Positions 8,714-20,500 of a stretch of 64,000 nucleotides of DNA are shown piece after piece (position 1 is the first letter of the stretch; every line of letters begins with the position of its first letter). Both the position numbers and the translations under genes were made by a program. The stretch is from CAIRTM01 sp963723235 (GTDB taxonomy: Bacteria > Desulfobacterota > WTBG01 > CAIYCZ01 > CAIRTM01): positions 186,001 through 250,000 of the forward strand of contig CAVRPV010000017.1 of the NCBI GenBank assembly GCA_963723235.1. Reading direction: 5' to 3'. Below the pieces are notes generated by a model. That model was not told the origin of the DNA. It did no database searches and saw only the letters and a program-made list of their open reading frames with translations.

Positions 8714-9726
8714 ATGAAAAAATCGACAACTGCCGCACTCCTACTCTTACCCTGTATTGCGTTGTTCATGTGCGCCGCAGCGCAAGTATTCGCCGCAAAC
8801 ACTGCCCCCCAGCGCACCAAGCCAAAGGTTACATACCACAAACCGGCAGGCGCAAAAAAAAAGGCCGCTTACCGGCAGGCGCCTATTCCCGTGTTTCACA
8901 GTCACCCTATGCCGCGGCGCTTCTGATTGACACAGGCACCGGCAGGGTTTTATTCGAACACAATGCCGACGCGCGCCTGTATCCGGCCAGCCTGATCAAG
9001 CTCATGACATTTCTGATCGTCATTGAAGCAATTGAAAATCACACATCACACTGACAGGACAAAGTCACTGCCTGCGCTGAGGCCGAGGCTATAGGAGGCT
9101 CACAGGTAAATCTGCGGAAGGGCGAAAAATTCAGCGTGGAAGAAATGCTGTATGCTCTCATGCTCCAGTCGGCAAACGACGCGGCGTTCGCGCTTGCCAA
9201 GCATGTCGCCGGCAGCAAACAGGCCTTTGTTGAACGCATGAACCGCCGGGCGCGCGAGCTGGGCATGACCAGCACCGAATTTTATTCCATGCATGGGCTT
9301 CCGCCTTCGCCCGGTCAGAAACCCGATCGCACCACAGCCCGCGATATCTCCAAACTGTGCCGCGAGCTGCTCCGGCATGATGCAACCCTGCGCTACACCT
9401 CCGCGACAACGCACCCGTTCCGCAACAACAGCTTCATCATGCGCAACCACAACCACCTGTTGAAAAAGGTTCCCGGATGCGACGGACTCAAGACCGGCTA
9501 TTACCGCGCGGCGGGCTTTTCGATTGCCGCGACCGCAGCGCAAAACGGCTCGCGCGTGCTGGCGATCGTGCTGGGCAGCCACGACAGGCTCACGCGTGAC
9601 GCTGAAGCGAAAAAGCTGCTCCTCAAGGGACTTGCCGAGCCGAAACAAAAGCGGTGTGCAGTCCGTCAAATCAGCTGCTCCGCCCGGCGAGTGGAAAAGT
9701 CCCAAATCAGCTGCATCCGGGTTTAA
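8714..9726 (+). CDS. D-alanyl-D-alanine carboxypeptidase, PBP5/6-like (frameshifted)
   Basis: Trims the terminal D-Ala from peptidoglycan stem peptides; periplasmic serine enzyme (S11). An N-terminal signal peptide (about residues 1-28) is followed by the three active-site motifs: SLIK (SxxK) in YPASLIKLMT, SAN in LQSANDAAF, and KTG in DGLKTGYY. The frame slips in a run of nine A at 8854-8862. A second disturbance near 9045-9055 puts a TGA inside the protein (...IENHTSH, then QDKVTACAEAE in the same frame), explained by two compensating indels. It lacks the usual C-terminal beta-domain and amphipathic anchor: after the KTG region only about 80 residues remain. Confidence 0.82.
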
Positions 9727-9756
9727 AAGCACGTCTGAAGCCCCTTTGATCAGGGA

Positions 9757-9836
9757 ATGTCACCCCGCACCTGATGCAGGGTCCATCAAAAGCCGCTGGT
9801 TTCTGGGTCGCGCTGCGCTTGCCCAGAATGACAAAT
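9757..9836. repeat. dispersed repeat R2-like element, copy 2 (degraded)
   Basis: Between the carboxypeptidase and uvrB ends (convergent). It contains TGTCACCCCGCACCTGATGC and then TCTGGGTCGCGCTGCGCTTG followed by CCCAGAATGACA, with a short GCGC hairpin. The ends (GTCACCCCG...AATGACA) recall the R2 elements at 5.7 and 41.2 kb. No gene is visible here. Confidence 0.4.
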
Positions 9837-9889
9837 GATGGTAATTCTATCGTGCAATGTCCGCCTTAACCTAGGACATCCAAAACAGC

Positions 9890-11886
9890 TCAGCCTGTCA
9901 GCTCAAGGGCTTCCTTTTCAAGCACGTGCAAACGGTCGCGCAATTCAGCCGCCTTTTCAAATTCAAGCTCACGGGCCGCTTCAAGCATCTGTTTCTTTAA
10001 CTTCTTCATTTCAGACTGCGCATCCTTCATGCTGTGATAGGCTGCGTGCGATTCAGCCGCAAGCGGCACGGTAACATAGTCCTTCTCATACACGCTGGTG
10101 AGAAGCGAGCTGATTGATTTCTTTATGGTGGTCGGCGTAATATTGTGCTCGCGATTGTATTTTTTCTGCACAGACCGCCGTCGATCGGTTTCCTGCAGCG
10201 TGGCCGTGATACTGCGCGTCATCACATCAGCATACAGGATTACCCGGCCGTCGACATTGCGTGCCGCGCGGCCGCAGGTTTGAATCAATGAACGCGCAGA
10301 GCGCAAAAAGCCCTCCTTGTCGGCATCCAGAATGGCCACGAGCGAAACCTCGGGCAGGTCAAGGCCTTCACGCAGCAGATTGATGCCGATCAGCACATCG
10401 AACTCGCCCAGGCGCAGGCTGCGGATTATCTTGATGCGCTCAAGCGTATCCACCTCGGAATGCAGATACTCGACCCTGACGCCGAGTTCCTTGTAGTACT
10501 CGGTTAAATCCTCTGACATGCGCTTGGTCAGGGTGGTTACAAGCGTACGCTCGCCCTTCTCGACCTGTTCGCGGATTTCCTCCAGCAGGTCATCAACCTG
10601 GCCTGCAACGGGGCGCACCTCGATACGCGGATCAATCAGGCCGGTGGGACGTATAATCTGCTCAACCACCCGGCCGCCGGCCTGCTCCAGCTCGTATTCA
10701 GACGGGGTAGCCGAGATATAGACAATCTGGCGCACCTTGGCATTGAATTCTTCAAACCTGAGCGGCCGGTTATCAAGGGCCGAGGGCAGCCGGAACCCGT
10801 AATTCACCAGGGTCTGCTTGCGCGAGCGATCGCCGTTATACATGCCCCGTATCTGTGGAACACCGATATGGCTCTCATCAACGAACACCATGAAGTCCTC
10901 GGGGAAATAATCAAGCAGCACCGATGGCGGTTCGCCCTCTTTGCGGCCGTCCAGATGACGCGAGTAATTTTCAATCCCGTTGCAATAGCCCATGGTTGCC
11001 AGCATCTCAAGGTCAAACATGGTTTTTTCACGAATGCGCTGCGCCTCTATCAGCTTGCCTTCAGCCTCGAAGCGGGCGACCTGCGCGCTCAGCTCGGCGC
11101 GGATATCATCAGCAGCGCGCTTAATAGTTTCGCGGCTGGTAACGTAATGACTGTTAGGGTACACATGAATATGGGACAGGCGCTGCATGACCCGGCCGGT
11201 CAATGCGTCGATTCTGCTGATCGAATCAATCGTATCACCGAAAAACTCAATCCGCAGAGCGCACTGTCTCTTCATACGCCGGGAAGATTTCAACAACATC
11301 GCCCCGCACCCTGAACGTGCCGCGATGGAAATCAACGTCATTGCGCTCATACTGTATATCAATCAGGGCGCGCAGCAAATGATCGCGCTGAATGTCGGTG
11401 CGGTCCTGAATCAGCACAAGCATCTGGCGATAATCAACGGGAGAGCCGAGCCCGTAAATGCAGGAAATGCTTGCAACCACGATCACATCGCGGCGCTGCA
11501 GCAGCGATGAGGTCGCAGCGTGGCGCAGGCGGTCGATCTCTTCGTTTATGGAGGAGTCTTTTTCAATGTAGGTGTCCGAGGATGGCACATACGCCTCGGG
11601 CTGATAGTAGTCATAGTAGCTGACAAAATACTCGACCGCGTTTTCAGGAAACAGTTCCTTGAACTCCGCGTAGAGCTGCGCGGCCAGGGTTTTATTGGGC
11701 GCCAGGACCAGGGCCGGCCGCTGCACGCGCTCAATGACATTGGCGACCGTGTAGGTTTTGCCGGAACCGGTAACGCCCAGCAGCACCTGATGGGCACTGC
11801 CGTTTTGAATGCCGCGGCTGAGCGCCTTCAATCGCCTCGGGCTGATCCCCGCAGGGCGTGTAGTCTGAAACCAGTTTGAATTTCAT
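9890..11886 (-). CDS. uvrB: UvrABC system protein B (two frameshifts)
   Basis: DNA helicase-like subunit of the nucleotide excision nuclease that loads damage for UvrC. The start ATG at 11886 gives MKFKLVSDYTPCGDQPEAIE, the standard N-terminus. Walker A GVTGSGKT follows, then the YYDYYQPEAY hairpin motif, DESH (Walker B), SATPSEYE, GINLLREGLDLPEVSLV and the C-terminal UVR motif (LEFEKAAELRDRL). The frame breaks near 11825 and near 11262, each fixable by one base. Length is about 665 residues, as expected. The Shine-Dalgarno site is weak. Confidence 0.92.
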
Positions 11887-11921
11887 CAAGAACCACTGTC
11901 AAAAAAATCAGGCGGGACAGG

Positions 11922-13388
11922 CTATTTTACGCTCCATTCAGTTCCCTGGGAAGTATCCTTCAGCGTAATGCCTTTTGCAGCCAGTTCATCGCGGATTTCA
12001 TCAGCCCGGGCCCAGTTCTTCTGTCGGCGGGCCTCAAGACGCTCATCAATCAGGCGCTGTACATCCGCTTCGCTGATTCCGGCCGTGCTGATGCCTTCAT
12101 GCTTGCGGGCGGAGAAATACTGTTCAGGCTCAGATTGAAACAGGCCGAACACGCTGCCCACATCCTTGAAAACCGCGCAGCAGGCCGCGGAAAGCTCACG
12201 CGAAAAACCGCTGTCCTCACCCTGCGCGGGCTTGTGAATGACCGCATTCAATATTCTGGTCAGCGCGTACAAATGCCCGAGGGCCTGGGCCGTGTTGAAA
12301 TCATCATCCATTGCAGCCGTAAATTTTTCAGCGAATCCACACGCGGCCTGTATGGCCTCTTGCTCGGCATCAGTGCGCGGCGGACCGTCATACATGCGGG
12401 AGTTGTCCTGCGCATCCTGCAGCAGGGCATAAAACCGGTCCAGGCCGGACTGGGCCTCGGCAAGATTCTGGGCTGAGAAGTCAACCGGGCTGCGGTACTG
12501 GCTGGTGAGCAGAAAAAGCCGGATAACCTCGGGATGATACTCATCCAGAACATCGCGGATGGTCTTGAAGTTCTTCAATGACTTGGACATTTTCTCCTTG
12601 TCGATATTCACAAAACCATTGTGCAGCCAGTAGCGCGCGAACGGCTTACCCGTGGTGCATTCCGCCTGGGCAATTTCATTTTCATGATGGGGAAACACCA
12701 GGTCCATGCCGCCGCCGTGAATGTCAAAAGTTTCGCCCAGATATTTCTGGCTCATGACCGAGCACTCAATGTGCCAACCGGGACGGCCCTGTCCCCAGGG
12801 GCTTTTCCATGAAGGCTCGCCCGGCTTGGCAGCCTTCCAGAGCGCGAAATCAAGCGGACTTTTTTTGCGCTCATCAACATCAACCCGCGCTCCGGACTGC
12901 AGGCTTTCAACATCCTTGCCCGACAGCTTGCCGTATTCCTTGAAGCTCAACACGTCAAAATACACATCCCCTTCAACTTCATAGGCGTGCCCGCGCTCAA
13001 TCAGGGTTTGCACCATCGCCAGCATCCCATCGATATGCCCGGTGGCGCGCGGCGTGTGCTCAGGCGTCTGAATGCCGAGCGCTGCCATATCTTTGTCGAA
13101 TTCCGCGATATAGCGCTCGGAAATCACATCCCAGGCAACGCCTTCCTCATTGGCGCGATTGATGATCTTGTCGTCGATATCAGTGTAGTTGCGAACAAAG
13201 GTAACCTCGTAGCCAAGCTTTCGCAAATAGCGCTGAATCACGTCAAACACAACCATGGCCCGGGCATGGCCGATATGGGAGAGGTCATACACGGTTACCC
13301 CGCAGGCATACATGCCGACTTTGCCCGGCTGCTGCGGTTCAAATACTTCCCTTCGGCGTGTCATGGTATTGTAAATTTTAAGTGCCAT
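11922..13388 (-). CDS. cysS: cysteinyl-tRNA synthetase
   Basis: Charges tRNA-Cys; class I synthetase of 488 residues. The HIGH motif appears as SHIGHARA and the KMSKS loop as KEKMSKSLKNF. Zinc ligands include the Cys in ACGVTVYD and those in GWHIECS and HHENE. I chose ATG 13388 (MALKIYNT), preceded by AGGAT at good distance, over a TTG two codons upstream. It lies between uvrB (same strand, 35 nt) and ispF, with repeat R1 copy 2 in the gap to ispF. Confidence 0.96.
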   Translation of the reverse strand: MALKIYNTMTRRREVFEPQQPGKVGMYACGVTVYDLSHIGHARAMVVFDVIQRYLRKLGYEVTFVRNYTDIDDKIINRANEEGVAWDVISERYIAEFDKDMAALGIQTPEHTPRATGHIDGMLAMVQTLIERGHAYEVEGDVYFDVLSFKEYGKLSGKDVESLQSGARVDVDERKKSPLDFALWKAAKPGEPSWKSPWGQGRPGWHIECSVMSQKYLGETFDIHGGGMDLVFPHHENEIAQAECTTGKPFARYWLHNGFVNIDKEKMSKSLKNFKTIRDVLDEYHPEVIRLFLLTSQYRSPVDFSAQNLAEAQSGLDRFYALLQDAQDNSRMYDGPPRTDAEQEAIQAACGFAEKFTAAMDDDFNTAQALGHLYALTRILNAVIHKPAQGEDSGFSRELSAACCAVFKDVGSVFGLFQSEPEQYFSARKHEGISTAGISEADVQRLIDERLEARRQKNWARADEIRDELAAKGITLKDTSQGTEWSVK

Positions 13389-13473
13389 ATCCAAATCCTG
13401 TTCTGCACCCGGATGCTGCCGGGTTCATCATTGATGGACCCATAGAAAATTTATTCAAGTCCATTATCAAAAA

Positions 13474-13591
13474 GCACTCATAAAAAGTTCGCAGGCAAGG
13501 CGCGCAAGTCCGAAGGAATGAGGCGTACTTGTCGTACGCCGCAAAGACTGAGGATGCAGGGCAACGCAGCATCCGGACTTTTTACGAGTGC
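13474..13591. repeat. dispersed palindromic repeat R1, copy 2
   Basis: The ends GCACTCATAAAAAGTTCGCA and TCCGGACTTTTTACGAGTGC are near-perfect inverted repeats. The core GGAATGAGGCGTACTTGTCG and TACGCC is shared with the copies at 3.4 and 46.1 kb, whereas the terminal repeats differ from those. It overlaps the last codons and the stop of ispF (minus strand), so the end of IspF is supplied by the element. Confidence 0.75.
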
Positions 13592-14067
13592 GTCATCAGC
13601 ACTACGGCCTGCGCCGAGATGCCCTCACAACGGCCCTCCGGGCCCAGCCCTTCAGTGGTCGTTGCCTTTATATTGACATGCTCAACGGATATGTTCAGGC
13701 ATGCAGCCACATTGCTGCACATGACATCCATATACGGAGCGAGTTTGGGCTGCTGGGCAACCACGACCGCATCCACATTAACGCAGCTATAGCCTTTTTC
13801 GCGGGCCAGCGCGCATACGGCTTCCAGGATTTTACGGCTGTCCGCACCTTTCCAGGCCGGGTCCGTATCAGGGAAATGCCGGCCGATATCACCAAGGCCG
13901 ACCGCACCCAGCACGGCATCGCTGATGGCATGCAGCAGAACATCAGCGTCGGAATGCCCCAGCAAGCCAAGGCTGTGCTCAATGGTTACCCCGCCCAGCA
14001 CAAGGGCACGGCCCTCGACCAGGCGGTGGGCATCATAGCCGATTCCAATGCGCATGTTTGATTTCAT
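13582..14067 (-). CDS. ispF: 2-C-methyl-D-erythritol 2,4-cyclodiphosphate synthase
   Basis: Fifth step of the MEP isoprenoid pathway, forming the cyclodiphosphate with release of CMP. About 157-161 residues. Motifs: GYDAHRL (metal ligands Asp/His), LGHSDADVLLHA, DIGRHFPDTDP, and TTEGLGPEGRCEGI near the end. Two starts are possible: ATG 14067 (MKSNMRIG) or ATG 14055 (MRIGIGYD), the latter matching the family better. The last residues (MTHS) and the stop lie inside repeat R1. No ispD is adjacent. Confidence 0.94.
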   Translation of the reverse strand: MKSNMRIGIGYDAHRLVEGRALVLGGVTIEHSLGLLGHSDADVLLHAISDAVLGAVGLGDIGRHFPDTDPAWKGADSRKILEAVCALAREKGYSCVNVDAVVVAQQPKLAPYMDVMCSNVAACLNISVEHVNIKATTTEGLGPEGRCEGISAQAVVLMTHS

Positions 14068-14249
14068 GAGACGTTACCGTGTTCTGAAGGGGAACGGCAC
14101 TGCTGCGAATGCCGCTCCGGCAATAAAAGAAGGTATACACAGCAGTCAGGCCTGTTACGGCCGCGTTTTCAGCCTTAAAATATACACGAAGCAGAATACT
14201 GATTCAAGCGCTAACTTGTATACACTCTTCGCGCGTAATGTAATTCATA

Positions 14250-14392
14250 TTGACAAATAGTTGTTTTCCAATATATATGGAATTATATTCAAACAAATAC
14301 CACAAGCGCTTTTGGGGGAAAGAACCTGTACGGGTTCAGCAGGCGCTTGTGAAAAAGAATAATCCTTAATAAAACAATGAAGGGGGAACACC
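14250..14392 (+). promoter_or_regulatory. promoter and conserved leader of locus A
   Basis: TTGACA (14250-14255), a 16-nt spacer and TATATA (14272-14277) form a strong sigma70-type promoter. The transcribed leader can fold: CAAGCGC pairs with GCGCTTG, enclosing GGGGGAAA and a smaller hairpin GAACC/GGTTC. The same promoter and leader recur at 17450 and 21719 before loci B and C. It ends with the ribosome site AAGGGGGAACACC. I could not match the fold to a known riboswitch class. The stretch 14068-14249 holds nothing recognisable. Confidence 0.65.
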
Positions 14393-17263
14393 ATGGCCGC
14401 AAAGAGAGCGCAAAGACATGCAGGTGCCGTATGTGCAGTGATTGTTTTTTTATTGGTGTGGGGTTTTTATATCCCTTCTTCGCAGGCACAGTGCTGGATC
14501 TATGTTGACGGCGTGCAAAAGAAGACAACCCTTGAAACATCGCGAACATTTCAGGCTGCAATAGAAACCGCTGACCTTTTGTGATGTTCTTTAGTTGTTA
14601 CAGCGGAATTGTAGCCGTGAGAGTACGGCTATTATTGTGCTCTTGTGCAAGAACGGCGTATTACAATCCTCACAAGACCGTGTACGATTCAACGGCGACC
14701 GGTATCTGGTATCAGACATCATGCTTCCCAGATACGGCCACTACTGCCTGAACATAAAATGGCTCTGGAAGATGGGATGTGTTGTGCAGTTGTGGACAGG
14801 ACAGCGACTGTGACGATGGCGTTTACTGCAACGGAGCCGAGGCCTGTGCTGGTGGGGTGTGCTCTCCAGGCAGTGCGCCCTGCAGTAATGAGGTGTTATG
14901 CGATGAGAGACAATGATCGGTGTTTTGAATGCCTGGTAGATGCAGACTGTGACGATGGCTTTACTGCAATGGAGTTGAGACATGTGTTGCCGGCGAGTGC
15001 ACTGCGAGCGATGCGGTCTGCAGTAATGATCTGTTATGCGATGAGGACAATGACCTCTGTGGTGGAATGCCTTGCGAATGGCGACTGCCCGGAGGGATAT
15101 GAATGCATGCCCAACGGAACATGCAGTGAACACTTGGCATGTGGACGTGGGTGAGCGGTTCGAACACGGCTAAACAAGTTGGCATCTATGGGGCCAAGGG
15201 CATACCGGCTGCCGCGAATGTGCCGGGCGCGCGCATAGATGGCACTTCCTGGACAGACAGCTCCGGCAATCTGTGGCTGTTCGGGGGGCACGCCTACGAC
15301 ATCACTTCTGCCCTGGGCTATCTGAACGACCTGTGGCGCTATGATCCTGCGACCAGCATGTGGACATGGATGAGCGGCGCGAATACGGCTGACCAGGTTG
15401 GCGTTTACGGCACCAACGGTGTGCCTGATGTTGCCAATGTGCCCGGAGCACGCGTCGCCAGCATTTCCTGGACGGACAGTGCTGGCAATTTGTGGCTGTT
15501 CGGGGGTACTGGCTACGATAGCATAATAGCACCTGGCAATCTGAACGACCTGTGGCGCTATGATCCTGCGACCAATCAGTGGACGTGGATGAGCGGGTCG
15601 GACACCACTAATCGGACAGGCATCTACGGCACCAAGGGCGTGCCGGATGTCGCCAATGATGCCCGGCGCGCGCGAGCACAGCATTTCCTGGACAGACAGC
15701 TGCTGGCAACCTGTGGCTGTTCGGGGGCCATGGTTACGGTAGCACTACGACTTCTGGCTACCTGAACGACCTGTGGCGCTATGATCCTGCGACCAATATG
15801 TGGACGTGGATGAGCGGTTCGAACACGGCTAATCAAGTGGGCATCTATGGCACCAAGGGGGTAGCCGGCGGATGCCAATGTGCCGGGTGGCGCGCCAGGC
15901 AGCATTTCTTGGATAGACAACTCCGGCAACCTGTGGCTGTTCGGGGGCGATGGCTACGACAGCACTACTATCCAGAAGCTACCTGAACGACCTGTGGCGC
16001 TATGATCCTGTCGACCAGCATGTGGACATGGATGAGCGGGGCGAATACGGCTGATGCGGTAAGGCGTCTACGGCACCAAAGGCGTACCTGATGTTGCCAA
16101 TGTGCCCGGCGCGCGTAGTGGCAGCGTTTCATGGGCAGACAACTATGGCAATTTTTGGTTGTTCGGGGGCTGCAGTTTGATGGCGACTCTGATTCATGTG
16201 GAACGATTTGTGGCGCTATAATCCTGCGAACAAATATTTGGACGTGGGTGAGCGGGTCGAACACTGTTAACCAGACGATGGTACCTGTTCACGGAACCAA
16301 GGGCGTTCCGGATGCCGCAACAATATACCAGGGCGCCCGCTATCAACGCATATTTCATGGGGGGCAAACAGCTCCGGCAATCCTGTGGCTCTTCGGGGGT
16401 TATGGGTACGATAGCGCCGCAATTCGAGGGCTACCTGAACGATTTGTGGCGCTATGAATCTGCCACAGTGTTTAACAGACGGCGATTGCTCAGAAGGCTA
16501 TGCAGTGCGTTGAGAGTGAATGCGAACCAGCTGCCGTGACAATCCTCCCGCAATCACGGCCGGCCCGTATCTGGCAGCGGGCTGGTGGCCGGTGTTGCCG
16601 ACCTCGCCTGAAAGCGCCATTGAACTGGATGTAAATTATGACATATTGTGGACCTTCAGCGATGATTTTGTATCCTGTTCGGGTTCGTGCACGCACGTTG
16701 CCGAGTACCAGAAAGTTGGCGGCAGCAGCTGGACAGCGCTTCCCGTGACGGTCAATGTTGCCAAGGGGCGGGTCCGGGTTACGCTGCCGGTTGAGAGCCT
16801 GCCAAACGGCACATATGCCTTCCGGTTTGCGGTAACCGATTGCGCTTCACAGACCACCCCGTCGGGCACGTACTATTTCAAGGTGGTGCGCCCTGATGCC
16901 CCGCCGGTAATCACCGCCGGGCCGTATCTGGCAGCGGGCTGGTGGCCGGTGTTGCCGACCTCATCTGAGAGCGCCTTTGAACTGGATGTGAATTATGACG
17001 TGCTGTGGACCTTCAGCGACGATTTTGCATCATGCTCTGAGGCGTGCACGCACGTTGCCGAGTACCAGGCAGTTGGCGGTAGCAGCTGGACAGCGCTTCC
17101 CGTTACGGTCAATGTTGCCAAGGGACGGGTCCGGGTTACGCTACCGGTTGAGAGCCTGGAGAACGCGTGACGTATGCTTTCCGTTTTGCGGTAACCGATT
17201 GCGCTGGTCAGCGGACAAGACTCAGCGGCATCATACTATTTTAAGGTAGGCCAACCGCTCTAA
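14393..17263 (+). pseudogene. locus A: exported Cys-rich / Kelch-repeat protein with two C-terminal domains (many frameshifts)
   Basis: A signal peptide (residues about 1-32, FYIPSSQAQ cleavage region) leads into cysteine-rich modules of the type CDDG-CNG-E-C and DNDLC-EC, partly out of frame at 14600-15150. Then come Kelch beta-propeller repeats (15139-16460) with NDLWRYDPAT, QWTWMSGS, YGTKGVPD and GNLWLFGG in each, broken by about six indels. Two copies of a roughly 115-residue C-terminal domain follow (16550-17263) with LWTFSDDF, THVAEYQ, TLPVESL and TYYFKV. It is presumably a cell-surface or secreted binding protein. The gene is a paralogue of locus C and shares leader and C-terminus with locus B. 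As sequenced it cannot be translated whole. Confidence 0.75.
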
Positions 17264-17289
17264 CAGCCGGCATAAACAAATAGCCACAC

Positions 17290-17319
17290 AAAAAGGCAGG
17301 GCCTCCACCCTGCCTTTTT
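17290..17319 (+). terminator. rho-independent terminator after locus A
   Basis: AAAAAGGCAGGG, loop CCTCCA, then CCCTGCCTTTTT: a strong GC hairpin followed by T residues, 26 nt after the stop. Nearly the same sequence follows loci B, C and D. Confidence 0.9.
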
Positions 17320-17449
17320 GTTTTGAACGTCTGTTCATGCAAATCTCGCACGCCCTCACGCCTTTGCTGCGCCGCGATGTGCCTGAATATGCAAGTGATT
17401 GCTTCCGAAAACAGTGTACGGTTTTATGCGCGCTAAAATGTAAATTTAA

Positions 17450-17583
17450 TTGACAAATAGTTGTTTTTCAATACATATGGAATTGTATTCAAACAAATAG
17501 CATTCAAGCGCTTTTGGGGGAAAGAACCGATTCGGGTTCAACAGGGTTATTTTTTAAAGAACGACCATCTGAAAGGAGCGGAC
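17450..17583 (+). promoter_or_regulatory. promoter and conserved leader of locus B
   Basis: TTGACA (17450-17455), 16 nt, TACATA (17472-17477), then the leader AAGCGCTTTTGGGGGAAAG followed by AACCGATTCGGGTT (small hairpin). It matches the leaders of loci A and C closely. The outer stem partner (GCGCTTG) is not conserved here: the leader runs on to a different sequence ending AAAGGAGCGGAC before the ATG. Upstream of it, 17325-17449 is also duplicated before locus C, so the whole intergenic region was copied. Confidence 0.65.
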
Positions 17584-20500
17584 ATGAGGGGAATAAATAA
17601 GAGGGCTTGGGCAACGGCGTTAATTGCGGCGGTATGTATGATGGCATGTGTGGTTATGCCCGGGGTCGGTACAGGCCAACTCAGGCCAAAAGCGCGCAAG
17701 AGAATGCAATACCCATGGGCAGGCTCGGCGCCGAGATCGACCAACGCTACGGCGCGCAGGGCTCAGGCCCGGTTGCAACCGCTGCAGGCTACAGGCTTGC
17801 TGCGAAGATGCAGGCCCTTGAGGCCGAGGTGACCCCTGCAGGGCTCACCGTAACATCACTTGCAAAGAATGAAGGTTTGGGCAGTTTTTCAATCGCACCG
17901 GTTGCCTTGAATGGGAAAAGGCTTGACAGCGCCGCACAAAAAAACGATACGCACTGAAGCAGACGGCTCGGTGATTCTTGAACGAGGTCTGATAAAAGAG
18001 CGTTTTACGGCATCTTCAGACGGCATCCGGCAGGATTTTATTATCAGCGCCGCGCCTGAACCATCAGCCTCTGAACTTGTGCTCGGCCTTGCAGTGCAGA
18101 ATGCCACCGTGAGCGCAAGCGAGAAGTCTCCGGGCAGCGTGATGTTGACCCTTGCTTCGGGCCGCAGGCTTGCCTACAGCCGCCTGCATGTTACCGATGC
18201 AGCCGGTAAGGAATTACAAGCACGGATGGAAGTGCCTCAGCGGGTGGCAGCGAACTGCGCATTATTATTGCCGCCAGTGATGCCCAGCTACCCGTCACTA
18301 TAGACCCGACCATAACCGATGAGGACTGGGAATCAATAAATCCGGGTCTCCCGGGGATGAATAATAATGTATACGCCCTTGCCTTTGACGCTTCAGGCAC
18401 TTTGTATGCAGGGGGTGATTTTTCAATAGCCGGGGACGTGAGCGCAAATAATATTGCCAAATGGGATGGTTCGGCGTGATCTGCCCTGGGATCGGGGATG
18501 AGCATTACTGTATACGCACTAGTTTTTGACGCTTCGGGAAATGTATATGCGGGAGGTAGTTTTACGAGAGCCGGGGACGTAAGCGCAAATCGCATTGCCA
18601 AATGGGACGGCTTAAATCTGGTCTGCCTTGGGCTCGGTGGGAAGAGATAGTATGCACTTGTGTATACGCCCTTACCTTTGACGCCTTGGGAAATTTGTAT
18701 GCGGGAGGTAGTTTTTCGACCGCCGGGGCCGTGAGCGCAAACTGCATTGCCAAATGGAACGGCTCAAACTGGTCCGCCTTGGGCTCAGGGGTGGCAAGGA
18801 GAGACGGCTATGCCCCTGTTATAAAAGCCCTTGCCGTTGACGCATCGGGCACGCTGTATGCGGGGGGTGGATTTACCACCGCCGGGAGCGTAAATGCAAA
18901 CCATATTGCCAAATGGGACGGCTCGTCGTGGTCTGCCCTGGGAGCGGGGATGAGCGTCGGTATAGGCGGGTATCTTGAGGTAAAAGCCCTTACCGTTGAC
19001 GCTTCGGGAAATCTGTATGCGGGAGGTAGTTTTACGACCGTAGGAGCCGTGAGCGCAAATTATATTGCCAAATGGAACGGCTCGTCGTGGTCTGCCATGG
19101 GAGCGGGGATGAATAGTTGGGTGCACGTCCTTGCCTTTGACGCATCGGGAAATCTGTATGCCGGGGGGCAGTTTACGACCGCCGGGGGCGTGAGCGCAAA
19201 GAATATTGCCAAATGGAATGGTTCATCATGGTCTGCTTTCGGATCGGGGATGGATAATTATGTCTTTGCCATTGCCGTTGACGCATCCGGAAATTTGTAT
19301 GCGGGTGGTAATTTCACGAGAGCCGGAGGCAAGAGTCTAAACTATATTGCCGAATGGGACGGCTCGTCGTGGTCTGCCATGGGTGAGGGGGTGAATAATA
19401 CTGTAAGGGCCCTTGCCGTTGACGCATCGGGCACGCTGTATGCGGCAGGTTTTTTTAAAAGTGCCGGGGACGTGAACGCAAACAATATTGCCGCATGGGA
19501 CGGCTCGTCGTGGTCTGCCCTCGGATCTGGAGTGGACATAGGCCCGGGGCGAATCAGTTATGTAAGCGTGCTTGCCGTTGACGCTTCGGGAAACCTGTAT
19601 GCTGGGGGCCAGTTTACAACCGCGGGAGGCGTGAGTGCAAACTATATTGCCACATGGGACGGCGCTGCGTGGTCTGCCCTGGGATCAGGGATGGATAGTT
19701 ATGTGTACGCCCTTGCCTTTGACGCATCGGGAAATTTGTATGCGGGTGGTGATTTTACGACCGCCGGGGACGTGAGCGCAAAGAATATTGCCAAATGGGA
19801 CGGCATATCGTGGTCTGCCCTGGGATCGGGGATGAATAGCTACGTATTCGCCCTTGCGGTTGACGCTTCGGGCAATGTATATGCAGGAGGTAATTTTGCG
19901 ACCGCCGGGGGCGTGAGCGCAAACTATATTGCCAAATGGAACGGCACAGCGTGGTCTGCCCTCGGATCGGGAATGGACAGTACTGTATACGCCCTTGCCG
20001 TGGATGCTTCGGGAAATCTATATGCAGGGGGTAGTTTTACCACCGCCGGGAACGTGAGCGCAAACAATATTGCCGAATGGGACGGCTCGTCATGGTCTGC
20101 CTTGCGTGGGGGGATGAGCAACTCCCCATCGCCGCCGAAGAGTCATGTGCGCGCCCTTGTCGTTGACGCATCCGGAAATCTGTATGCGGGGGGTTTCTTT
20201 ACGACCGCCGGGTACGAGAGCGCAAGTCGCATTGCCAAATGGGACGGCGCTGCGTGGTCTGCCCTGGGATCCGGGATAGGCGGCGCTGGTACTCCTACTG
20301 TGTACGCCCTTGCCGCTGACGCCTCAGGCGCTCTATATGCCGGGGGAGAATTTTTGATTGTCGGGGGTAAAGTCTCACCTTACATTGCATGGTGCAATAT
20401 TCCCGAGTGTGATGACGACGGTGAATGCTCCGAGGGCTATCAGTGTGTCGAGGGTGAGTGTGAGCCGATACCTGATGATCCCCCCGCAATCATCGACGGC

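Noticed and set aside
12987..13445. A 152-codon plus-strand frame opposite cysS
   Set aside because: Antisense shadow of a strongly conserved synthetase; no ribosome site and no family resemblance.
14295..14350. Possible known riboswitch (c-di-GMP or preQ1) in the leader of locus A
   Set aside because: It folds into a stem with an inner hairpin, but the conserved core bases of those classes are missing.
18602..20400. CRISPR-like regular repeats in locus B
   Set aside because: The repeats are about 120 nt, variable, and in frame; they encode beta-propeller blades, and no short constant repeat with spacers is present.
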